Source: Hemerocallis citrina (lineage: Eukaryota > Streptophyta > Magnoliopsida > Asparagales > Asphodelaceae). From it: a stretch of DNA of 64,000 bases. The notes below the pieces were generated by a model. It did not search any database. It worked only from the letters and a program-made list of their open reading frames with translations, and was not told the DNA's origin. The stretch lies in the NCBI GenBank assembly GCA_017893485.1, contig CM030360.1:147479249-147543248 (forward strand), given 5' to 3'. Shown here one piece after another: positions 46,401 to 56,127 of this stretch; position 1 is the first letter of the stretch, and every line of letters starts with the position of its first letter. A program made the translations under genes and the position numbers.

Positions 46401-47096
46401 TATGATCTGACGTAGGTTTAGGGATAGATTTAGCGCTTACTAACTGGAATTTAGCTTTCCAATCCATCGATACTAGTACCCTGTCCAATTTGGCCATAAT
46501 CGGCGTTGCTTGCATGTTTAACCACGTAAATAGTCTGTCATTGATTAGGATGTGGATCAGCTCTAGTTCCGTGATTACCCTATTGAACTCTTCTCTGTGT
46601 CTGTTGCTGGAGCTTCCTCCCTTGTGTTCAAAAGCTAATCTGGTGATATTGAAATCCCCCCCGACAATCTAAGCTTCCGACCACCGTTGTCGAATACTGA
46701 TGAACTTTTGCCAAAAAGCGTCTCGATCTGTAGCCACGTTCGGGCGTCTCGATTTGTAGCCACGTTCGGTCCATAGATGACAGTGATCGTCTGCATCCAA
46801 TTATCAGATCGTTGCTTTAGTCGTACAGCCAGGGAAAACATTCCATTGTACTCCTCCGAGCAGGAAAAGATATTCGGATTGAACCCAATCGCAATCCCCC
46901 CCGAGGCTCTCGCGGACGGGCGTAGAACCCATTCCTTGATTTTGTTGCCCCCTACTCTTTTGAGTTTAAACCTGTTCGTGAGTTTGGTCTCCTGTAACCC
47001 CACTACTTCCACCTTGGAGCTCTTAATCACGTCCCTAACCATATATCTCTTCCCTCTATCCCCCAACCCCCTAACATTCCAGAATAGTGTGTTCAT
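43406..47096 (-). pseudogene. LINE ORF2: endonuclease, reverse transcriptase, zf-RVT
   Basis: Starts at ATG 47096 as MNTLFWNVRGLGDRGKR with GLQETKL, the asparagine and glutamate motifs of the apurinic-like endonuclease, then SGGIAIGFNP. The linker reads RWCEKVRRLRKRLHKWN and SRISWLKEGDANTAYFHR. RT motifs include LISKAQTGFFKGRC, LLKLDFEKAYDSVDWE, CKKGLRQGDLLSPLLF, LQYADDTLLFGNGN (YADD at 44997-45008) and FHKSALI. Next come GGYHLIKW, GLGIIDLRDMNL and TIGNGRSTRFWWNKW, then the zinc-ribbon CRFCNMHAENLNHLFIHC near 43815. No RNase H domain is seen. At least six frame breaks or stops, plus a 26 bp tandem duplication at 46719-46770, inactivate it. The enzyme would nick DNA and reverse-transcribe the LINE RNA there. 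Confidence 0.9.
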
Positions 47097-49460
47097 TGTG
47101 GAACTGTGTCTAGATTGATCATGGGTGTAGGACGGGTGTCTTCCTCCAAGACCTCCATCAACCCAGGGCTTGATCGCAAGTCTTTCTGAGAGCTCTTCGT
47201 AGCCCGTTCAGTTTCCAATCGCTAATTTTGTTGAGCAATAGAGCATTACGCTCTCTATCACAAACTTCTAAGCCACATGTTTGAGCTAGGATAAAAACAT
47301 CTGAATCTGACATGAAATTTAAGATAGATGCTAAAAAACTTTTCGTACCTCCATCATCGAACTTTGTAGCTTTGGCCGCCGCGGCTACCTCCAGATAGTC
47401 ATCCAGGAAATCCACATGAGCTCTCTTTGACGTGCCTGATGTACCCTGAACCCAGCTGTCCTGTTTGACGTGCCAGTGCTATAACCTGGCGCTGATTCTA
47501 GAAGGGTGGATAAGACCAACTCTGGTGACAGCTCTCTCTGTGTGTCAGCAATAAACTTTAGATCATCTGACTCCTCATCCGTAAATGAGAAATCTTCCTC
47601 CAAGTTCAAGCGCCCTTCGAAGTCCTCATCACTATCTGCATGCTAATTTTCGAGTTGCATAGTAGGCACTCTCATCACGGACTCCTCATTGAGCCCGCAG
47701 ATTGATGGTGATTTACCCAGAGTTGCGCAGTTTCCCGTAGTGGACCCCTCAATGGGCCCACTACACTTCGATATTTGTAACCCATTGTGTTTGGACCCCT
47801 CTTTGGGCCTACTAACACAATTATAAAAGTTCTAAATACCCCCCCCCCCCCCTTGCTCCCAACTAACGCCGTTGGCACTCTTAAGCTCTTGTACTGCTCT
47901 GCGATGGAGCAGACCTCCTATTTCAGAGCTCGAGGCGCCCTCATCCCTATGCTCACTGCCAGAGCATGTTAACTTGGGCTCTCCCTTCGCGAGTGAGCAG
48001 AAGCTCCTTCTTGATAAAAGCATTTTCCGCTGTCGTTAGTGGAGCGCGTGGAGTGAGTGACTCTTCGTATCTGTCGCCCTCGCCACGTGTCCCCATTTCA
48101 GAGGGGGGCGTTACTTCCGATGGCAGCACTTCCACCTCAAAGCTCCCTATTTCCATCGTTTTGCCTTCACCTACTCTCTTTAAGCTCTCCTCTTTGCTAC
48201 TGCTACCCACTCCCTTTCCACTCTGAGCTCTCCCCTTTTTCAGCTCAACCGCTCCAACCCCAGTATCTCTCCCCTTTTGGGTAGGGACTCTGTCGATAGC
48301 TCTTCCACCGCTCGTCTTTCCCAAAGAAGAAGTTTCTTTCTCGACTCACGACCCAAGGCTACCGACTCTCGCCTCTTTTGGGGATGGCTCTGTAGATCTG
48401 GCTTGTCTCGCATGGCACTTTTACCCTTTTCCCCTTTAGCACAGTCTGCTCGCCCTCTCTGCTCCTTTCTGGTCGTTTCCCCACCAATTCTCAAATGTTG
48501 ACTTCCACTTTGAGCTTTGCTTTGGTGCTCCTTTCTCGAAGTTCTTTTTTGGGCCGAGATACCTTCCAAATCTGGTATCCTGAGCAGATCCACCATTGGA
48601 TCTGTTGAAATGGCAATCTCTGAGGGTTTTGGATCGTTGGATCTGATAGACAAGTCTCTTTGTCGACCATCTTTGTATGGCGAAGCCTTTCTCCGGTACT
48701 GATCCCTCTGCCGTATCTCCCTGGCGTAGCTCCTACCCCTTTGCCGCTTTGATGAGCTCCTGGTGAGCCCTTTCTACTTTGTGGGCCCCATCTATCGTCA
48801 AGTCCCAGCGTGGCGAGACCACTTAGCTGTACGATCGGTTGTCTCTGAGGGCTGATGCAGGAGTGGGGGAAATGATGCACACCATTGCCAGCAGCCATCG
48901 TTCTTCGTTCATGATCAATTCAAGACTCTTTGCCAGTCGAATCACTGTGGGGTTATCAGGAGACCTGCCTCGGTTCACTGGACGCTCATCGTCGCTATGG
49001 GTCTCCACCACATTGGTGCACACGTAAGATAGATGCCCCCACTTCATACATTTAAGGCAGTGGACTTCTTTAGGTGCATTCGCTCCTGTAGTGGCCCAAG
49101 TCACCACAATTGAAGCACGGTACAGGCTTTCGCTTGCCCTTCCTCTTGTTTCTTCTTGTGTTGGAGTTGCTCAATTTGGGGGTTGGGGGAGATACTCTGT
49201 CTCTTATTTTTCTTACTGTGCACCTGAACCCACTGCTCCTCCCTATCCCCCTCGCTAGGGTTCCCTTTCGCTACAATCCCGTCTTGCGCGGTCCCCTCGT
49301 GGGCTCGCTCGACGTAGGATTTAAGCTTAGGGACCTCCTGTGGTGGTGGGCTGGCATGGTGAGAGGTGCTGGGGTGTGGGTGGTTGGCCTGGTGGGTTTG
49401 TTGATGTTCATGATGTGCATGAAGGACCCTGAGATTGCTCTGTTGTTGGGGAGGGTCTGC

Positions 49461-49546
49461 ACCCTTGGTGTGTTCATCTGTGTATTTGCGTTGGTAAAGA
49501 AGTACCCTTGGTGTGTTCATCTGTGTATTTGCGTTGGTAAAGAAGT
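49461..49546 (-). repeat. 43 bp perfect tandem duplication in LINE ORF1
   Basis: ACCCTTGGTGTGTTCATCTG and the following 23 bp occur twice without change. Confidence 0.92.
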
Positions 49547-49990
49547 TTGGATTGGTAGTGAGGTTTAAGTTGTGTCGGATGATGGTACTGCCGGTGTGAT
49601 TCACTATCGTAACCCCTCTGGGGGTGACCCATATTGTGGTGGTGGCGCTGGCCTGAGGGAGGGGTTTTCTTACGCCCAGTAGGGCCGGTAGGAGGACCCC
49701 ATCGTTAGGCCCGTCCCCCATGGCTCTCCTCTGCTCGGCACTGGTGCCTATAGCCCCTGCTAGACTCCTCTCCATGGCAATGAGGATAATAGCTCCTCCC
49801 CTCATGGTGTTGATACGCACCTTGGTGTGCACGCGCCGGGGAGCGAGCTCATCTGAGCCCCTGATCTCCTCTCTTTTCAGGCGAGGGGATCCGGTGTGAA
49901 GAGGGTAGTGGTGGCTCTGGCAGCGCCAGAGCAGATTTGGAAGAGGAGGGGTTGTGCTCTGTGTTGGTTGCTGAAACTAAAGGTTGGGGT

Positions 49991-50015
49991 GGGGGGGGGG
50001 GGGGGGGGGGGGGTT
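49991..50015 (+). repeat. G25 homopolymer in LINE ORF1
   Basis: Twenty-five consecutive G on the plus strand, preceded by GGTTGGGGT. On the coding (minus) strand it encodes polyproline. Its length is uncertain in any assembly and it could form a quadruplex. Confidence 0.85.
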
Positions 50016-50124
50016 GAGGTTGTGGGAGGGATACAGTAGTTTCAGAGGGAGCCGGGGCTGGTGTCGGTGGGTGACGGACCTCCTCATTAGGCCCGCACCC
50101 ACTGAGCTCGAGAACCGATAGCAT

Positions 50125-50426
50125 GGCGAAGGGTTTTTGGTATTGTGTTTTCGTTTTAGTGAGGAGCAGACTGGAGAGGGGTGCCGGAATTGAAGTTCAG
50201 AAGAGGAGAGGGGGGAGACAGGGTGTGCCGGAGTCGAAGTTCAACTGAGGGGGGGAGGGGAGGTTAGGTAGGAGCATTTTTTTACATAGGGCTTAAATAA
50301 GAGGTTAGTGTTGATGCTCTAAGAAACTCGTATAGGGCTTAAATAAGAGGTTAGTGTTGATGCTCTAAGAAACTCGTATGTGACAAAGGAAACAGGCACA
50401 AATAGAAACAACTAAATCTGTTCACA
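50125..50426 (-). other. LINE 5' untranslated region with 46 bp tandem duplication
   Basis: Contains two identical units starting TAGGGCTTAAATAAGAGG (about 50288-50334 and 50335-50380). An internal LINE promoter is expected here but no specific motif was recognised. Confidence 0.65.
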
Positions 50427-50443
50427 TGTTAGTATTAGTTGTT

Positions 50444-50485
50444 CCAGTTGATCTATCTTCATTGTTAATATCAAATCTCAACTAC
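50444..50485 (-). repeat. Inverted repeat, right arm
   Basis: Reverse complement of 43041-43085 with a few mismatches. It directly adjoins the LINE target duplication. Confidence 0.85.
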
Positions 50486-51076
50486 TATAGTAACTTGGAT
50501 GTAACAAAATTTTTAATTGTAGTTGCAATTGCAATGCAACTATTATGGAAACGGTATCATTTCTACCCATGAGGGCAGTGACAGTGCACCATGTCAAAAT
50601 GAAAGCATGAATATGATGAGAGGGAAGAAGGATGAGAGGAAGAAGGTAAAGTGACGTGTGAAGTGGGATTGCTGGAGCACCCCACTAAAGCACATATACA
50701 CAGACTGATGCTGCATTGCTGCTGCTACGCGCATCCAAAACCTGCACTATCTTTTCTCTCTCTCTGTGTTTGTGTTTGTGTGTTTTGATGTGACAGGCCT
50801 GTCGTGCTCTCTTTTCTTAGCTTACTTTCCCTCTCCCTTTTCCTCCCAAATCAGAACACTTTCCTTTCTCCCCTACACTCATGTAAGTGTGCAGTGTAAG
50901 TGCGATGTTGTGTCAGCCTCAATTCACAACGTAAACTCCCTACCAGCAACATGTCAACCAGTAAATAAGTTTTTTTTTCTTTTTTTTTTTTCCATCTAAT
51001 TTTCATTCTAGTAAATTACTTTGGTTCATTAACCTATTTAAATCTCAGGAAGCCTTCGCCGCCTTCATTGAATATC
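50486..51076. other. No recognisable gene
   Basis: Sequence with a short palindrome AGTTGCAATTGCAATGCAACT (50521-50541), a CT-rich stretch and a T-run (50970-50990). No coding frame with a recognisable motif. Confidence 0.4.
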
Positions 51077-51330
51077 CACTACCAACGAGAAGACGTTCCC
51101 CGGCATTTTTTTTAGCACATTCCCGGCGTTTATAAACGCTGGGCTTGATGCCGGCAGCGTTTCGAAAAACGTCATCGCAAGCGCCGGAATGTAAAAAACC
51201 TTTTTCGGCGTTTGCAAACGCCGGAATAGATAATAAGCCTATCTCAGTGTTTGGAAAAGCCGGGATATGGTCATTTTAATTTTTTAAAATTTTTTCCGTT
51301 AAATAGCCGGGATATTCTCCGTTGATGATA
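51077..51330 (+). mobile_element. CACTA terminus fragment
   Basis: Starts CACTACCAACGAGAAGACG, a CACTA-type terminus, followed by eight or more CCGGCGTTT-like words in both orientations (51100-51270), the same subterminal motif as the CACTA right end at 29198-29430. It is a separate, related element; its other end is not seen in the window and the right limit is approximate. Confidence 0.65.
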
Positions 51331-51655
51331 ATTTCCGGCAAGCTGCTATAACCAAAGTTCATCTATCACAAAAATAGCTACTCTACGGTATTCAAAATTT
51401 GAAAAAAGAGGTCTGACAACAATTCGTGCGGGACAATTCATTTAATATATCAAGTCTTGACATGAAGGACTAGGTTGCTTGGCTTGCTTCAGCTGGTCAG
51501 TAGGATAACATGATAAAGGTTCCATGTGCCTTAAGTCCGGTTAGTTGGTAGCGAGCCAGGTTTGATTTCTTTTAGTACAACCAGCTAGGCAATAGATACT
51601 CTTCAGGGAAGGTTGAATCCTATACTTATTCGTCTTAAGCATAGAACCACCTATT
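51331..51655. other. No recognisable feature
   Basis: Unassigned sequence between the CACTA fragment and the CCAAC target duplication of the copia element. Confidence 0.4.
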
Positions 51656-51660
51656 CCAAC

Positions 51661-51812
51661 GGTTGAAAACAGATTTGGAGAAAAATAATTTTTATTTCTT
51701 ATTCTTTTTTATTCTTTACTGTATACATCTATATATAGGGAATTACATTCTTGGAGGAGAAGAAAAGAGATTGAGAGAAGATTGAGGGGTGAGAGATTTG
51801 GGGAAATCTGTT
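51661..51812 (-). repeat. Distal half of the split copia 3' LTR
   Basis: Matches 62721-62870 (AGATTTGG..GAAAATAAT, GGAGGAGAAGAAAAGAGATT, GTGAGAGATTTGGG) and stops at GAAATCTG, exactly where the intact LTR has a GTTTCCTA/TAGGAAAC hairpin. The first base pair has changed from TG to GG. Confidence 0.82.
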
Positions 51813-51905
51813 TTTCAGCTCGCAGATATTCTGACCAAGGCAGTTTCGAGTCGGCACTTCATAAAGTTTGTTGACAAGTTGGCATGTTCAATATTTATGT
51901 ACCAA
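51813..51905 (+). pseudogene. Inverted copy of the copia RNase H tail
   Basis: Plus-strand frame reads QLADILTKAVSSRHFIKFVD, the same tail that is still present on the minus strand at 57401-57490 (QLADILTMTVSSRLFMKFVD). It adjoins the distal LTR half, an arrangement that no simple insertion produces. Confidence 0.82.
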
Positions 51906-52462
51906 ATTGGGCTCCAGTTGAGTTTCTCTCTCTAGTTTTTCTAGAGAGAGAAGGTCCCAAAAAAAACCTAAAAAAGAAAACCCTAGATCTAGATATGAGT
52001 TTGGAGGGGTGGCGGCTAGGGTTTCGCCGCCCCCTCACCGGTCACCCCTCCCCGTCGTCCAACCCTCCCCTCTCGCCAATGTTACTCTCGCCGACGCTCC
52101 TTACCGGTGCGCTCAAAGGCTAGATGTTCCGGTCGAGCCCCTCCAGTTGTCCCTCCCGTCGAGCTCCTCACCGGCATGCACTTCCAGTTGTGCCTCCACT
52201 GTTCGAGAGATGATGGAGGGGCCTTCGACGCTACTCCGTCCCATCGAGTCGCTCCCATCATCCTTGCATCGCTCGAGAGATGATGTAAGGGCCTTCGCCG
52301 CTGCGCCGTCCCGTCAAGCCGCTCCCATCGTCCTTGCATCGCTCGACGATGGAGGCTCCATCGTCATCGCTCTGTCCTGTCCAGATCATTCTAATCACCT
52401 TGCGGTGCCTACTGTTGTCATCACGAAAGGTATGCTGTGTTTGGGATTTGATTGTGTGTGAG
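51906..52462 (+). other. Left part of a LINE-tailed insert
   Basis: Inserted between the copia tail ACCAA and its polypurine tract. It begins with a hairpin TCTCTCTCTAG..CTAGAGAGAGA, has AAACCCTAGATCTAG and an open frame MSLEGWRLGFRRPL (51994 onward) rich in proline and serine, with two near copies of a CTCGAGAGATGATG..GGGCCTTCG..GCTCCCATC block (52202-52335). The product was not recognised. It continues after the solo LTR at 56128. Confidence 0.45.
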
Positions 52463-55400
52463 TGTAATCCCTGTTTTTCGTTTTATGTATTTTTGAGTGT
52501 ATTTCTCGTTTTGGTGTATTTTCTCTCTTTGTAATCCTCCTGTATTTCTTTTGGACCGTATCTTGGATTTTTGTTTCAATATATTTTTATTTTATTATTT
52601 TGTCCTCTCTTATTTGAGTTCTTGATTCGTTGTCCGTCTTTTGATTCGTCTCTTTTTGCTCGTACTATTATTTTTTATTCTCACTGTTAAATTTGTTTAG
52701 TTTCCATATTGTTATTTCGATTTATTCATTTTTGCCCTACCAAAATTTGGTTCTTTTATACCAAAGCCTATTCTAAAATCCAAATTCTTTACCCTTGCAC
52801 CAACCCAATTAAATACATTTAACCCATTAATACTTAAACCCCTACCCTGTTATTAACTAAACAAACCCAAATTAACCTACTCCCTACCCGTTAATATCCC
52901 CTAACAACCCATTTACCCCAATACACCTAATTATAATCCTTACCCTGATTTCCCACCTAATCTAATACCCAGAGTAAATTAACCATTTCATTTAAACCTA
53001 CTACTAATCCTATACCCATCAGTCCATTACCTAATCTATTACCACATATCTATTAATCCCCCAAAATAAATCCACCTACCCAAATCCCACCAGCATATGA
53101 AAATCCCTACTTTATTTACTTGCCTACCGAAATCAATGCTATCCCAGACCCGTTTCTCATGCATCCCCTATACCCGAACCTCAAAATTTCCTACACGTGT
53201 GCACTGTAGCCGCCTCATTTTTCCCCAAACCCTAATTTCTTTTAACCACCATATAGATATCATTTCCCTTTTGCCATTCACCTAATATCAAAAAAAAAAA
53301 AAAAAAATGTATTTCCTCGGTTCTCTCTCTCCCGATTGATCTCTCTCGCTCTCTTGTTGCTTCGCGCGTGCAAGTGGGTTTGTGCGTGTGTGAATCGTAA
53401 ATTGCTTTGGATCGTGGATTTTCGTTCGTGGGTTTTGTTCGTTGCCGGGATCCGTTCCCGTTATTCTTGGTGTTTTTCGTTTTCGTCTTCGGTTAAGGCA
53501 AGTAACTTGTACTCCAATTTCTTTGTTTGATACAAGTCAAAAATACTACCTATAGTGTAGTTGGGTTCTAGAGACAATTCGTGTGTAAAACCCCTTGTTG
53601 ATATTGTCTCTATAGTGACTTGACCATAGTTGGCTCACGACACAATATGGACATGAATTAACTTAGGTTTTGCCCGTTCTTGACTTGATCCTGTATGTGA
53701 ACTATTTGTGAGAATTTGACTATTTATTGATACCCATGTGTTAGACTTGTTTTAGATATGTTAATTACCCTATTTCATGATGTTTGGACACTTAGTAGAC
53801 TCGATTTCAAGTTTGGTTGTGTTTGGGTCTAGTTTCGTTGGATCTAGATTGATTTTAGTTTTTGAGGAAAATCTGTATTTTGTTGATGTTCTGTTTTGAA
53901 TTGTATTTAGACCATACTAAGGTCAGATTCGTAATTTTGGTATAAAACATGAATTGTAGATAAATTCGTCTGCTTTCCAACCCCTCTGACCTTGCTCGAT
54001 TTCTTTTTCGTATGAGTGACTTATGACTGTTTTACTATAGAGGTGTATTATGTTTCCAGATTTCATTTCTCGACGATTTTGTTGATTAAACTATTTTGAT
54101 ACTTGAGCTACACCTATTATTTTGAACTGAAACTTTTGTCAGTTTTTCTATACCTATCTAGGGATTACTCAGAATTTTGGTAGATTTTATTGATAAGTTT
54201 TATATGTCGTTTCATGCATGTTTACAAAAGTCATACTTGCTGTATTTTGCTCGCTATCCTGTAAAGAATTGTGTTTTCATCCTGATTCCTTTTACTGTAT
54301 GGAAAATGTTTGTGAAATATTAAAGTTAGTTTATTTTATCTATTTTTATCTCCCTTGTGGTGGATTTGGATTTTGTTTCACGGCTTACGAGATATTTCAG
54401 TTTTCGTACAGCGATGTTGGGAATTCCAGATTGGCCAAAGTATCATTTCTTGATGTTTTCTTATTTTTGATGGCTGAACTAATTTTACTGGAATATTATG
54501 AAACTTTATATTTTGATTCTAGACATATAGGCGAATACCCTAGATTTTTCTTGGATTTATTTGAGGAGTTTTAATGCTGTTTTTCTGACTGAAAATTCGT
54601 TTTACTGAATTCTGACTAAACGTGTTTTTCTGGATTCAAATCAGTTTTAAGTTATGATTTTGTGAAATACAATATGACTTATTTATATTCGCTGGATTCG
54701 TTTGGAAGTCTATTTTCCAGATTCTTCGACGGGTCCAGATTTGTATTTCTGTAGCAACGAGATTCACTATTTTAGTACTGTACTGTCTTGCTGTCCTGAA
54801 TATGAACATTCACTGTTTTGCTCGTTTATTGACGGTATATTATCTATGTATGTTTATTTGTTTCCCTGAACCTAATACTGATTATACCATGTTAGTTTGA
54901 CACTATTCCGTACACGTTCATGCCTGTTTGATTACCATAATAAAAGTAACCAAGCCGGGATTAAGGGAAAGATCTAGTAGTCGGAAAGCATAGAAATATG
55001 TACTTAGAAGGGGGCTCGTGTTTCTCATCTGATTATCTGTTATCTGTTATGAGATCATGCAAGATTTTTATTATCTAATTCCTGACTACATACTTCTTAA
55101 TGAGATGGTGTACTCAGAAGGGGGCTCGTGATCCCATCTGTTACCCAACTACATACTTTCGATGGGAGGGTGAACTTGGAAGGGACTTAGTTCTATCTGT
55201 TGCATGATCATCTGTTATCTGTCTGTCTGGATCTGTTATCTGATATCTGTCTGTCTGAACCATGAGTACACGGCTCTATATGATCCCCTACGAAATCTAA
55301 AACGAAAATATTTGTTATAGCAACCATGTGTTATGTTTTTGTGGCGCATGAAGTGCTATCTAGATAGAAATCACACAAGACTTATAAGAACATGACATTT

Positions 55401-56127
55401 GTATCTGTATCTGAATCTGAATCTGAATCTGTTATATGTATCTGGCTATCTGTTATCTGATCATCTGATTACTTGTTATCTGTCTGATATTATCACTTGA
55501 CACCATTATTTGACACTATCTGTATATCTGTCTACATGCTATTTGACTTTTGACGCTTGACACATGTTAATATATCATGCTAGTTGATTCTGCAATACCA
55601 TGCTATATCTGTTTCTGCTATTATTTAGATTTGTTTAGTTTTCCCCTATGTACTTATATCCTACATTATAAGTGGCCCGTAACTTGCAATTGACGGGTAC
55701 TTGTTTTCTTTTTCCTTCTCCTGCAATTTAGTAATTACAGATTAGGATGGTCAGCTACCAGATGGTATTGGCGAGATGATGTATTAGTGCTAGATTTCCT
55801 GCTTTATTATTATTATTATTTATTGCTTGAACTCGAATAAAATGTACTTGATTACTTGGATATTTATTTGTAATTGGGCGATGCGACCCAGGATGTTTGA
55901 CTAGTTCAGAATTTGATTATTTGAGATTATTATATTTGGTTTCAAGTAATTTCTGTTGGTAACTTGTTTCAATTATGCATGCCTAGTTGTATCTTTTGCT
56001 TCCGACTCTGATTTTCTCGTGAAATGTTGTAAAGATTCATGAACAACTTATGGATGATGAAAATCATTCGCTGGGCTTTTGTTACGTATCTGTATTCCGT
56101 ATTCTTTTTGGGAAGCGGGGCGTGACA
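52463..56127 (+). mobile_element. Solo LTR (3.67 kb), perfect GTGAG target duplication
   Basis: Starts TGTAATCCCTG and ends GCGGGGCGTGACA. GTGAG is present at 52458-52462 and 56128-56132. It is the same family and orientation as 39324-42575. Shared landmarks are the GGGATCCGTTCCCGTTATT block (53449), GGCAAGTAACTTGTA (53497), AACCAAGCCGGGATTAAGGG (54950) and the 3' end. A long C/A-rich stretch (52735-53290) precedes a CT-rich block that may be the transcription start region. ATCTGTT-type low-complexity repeats occupy 55020-55560. No coding content. Confidence 0.87.

Larger units (their letters stand above)
47158..50124 (-). pseudogene. LINE ORF1: nucleic-acid-binding protein with two CCHC knuckles
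   Basis: The likely start is MLSVLELSGCGPNEEVRHPP at 50124, followed by a proline-rich stretch encoded by a G25 run (49991-50015). Two retroviral-type zinc knuckles follow: CFNCGDLGHYRSEC (49076-49117) and CLKCMKWGHLSYVC (49018-49059), in different frames, so at least one frameshift separates them. Several more frames (48240-48653, 47953-48324, 47385-47609) continue to near 47158 but show no recognised domain. Two knuckles in ORF1 are usual for plant L1 elements, where the protein packages the RNA. Many frame breaks, including a 43 bp tandem duplication at 49461-49546 and a C14 run at 47839-47852, inactivate it. Confidence 0.75.
43136..50426 (-). mobile_element. Full-length L1-type LINE, decayed, 17 bp target duplication
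   Basis: A 7.3 kb minus-strand element with 5' untranslated region, ORF1 with two zinc knuckles, ORF2 with endonuclease, RT and C-terminal zinc ribbon, a 3' end containing TTAATGAAACAGGGTGGCG, and a poly(A) tail (T-run at 43136-43143). It is flanked by TGTTAGTATTAGTTGTT at 43119-43135 and 50427-50443, a perfect duplication typical of target-primed reverse transcription. Both ORFs carry frameshifts and stops. It is the same broad family as the LINE at 4224-11858, and a 3' end of the same kind is present at about 57120-57346. Confidence 0.92.

Noticed and set aside
52009..52461. 150-codon open frame as a host gene
   Set aside because: Its proline/serine-rich sequence has internal near-duplicates and no recognised domain, and it runs into the target duplication of a solo LTR. 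It is kept only as part of an unidentified insert.
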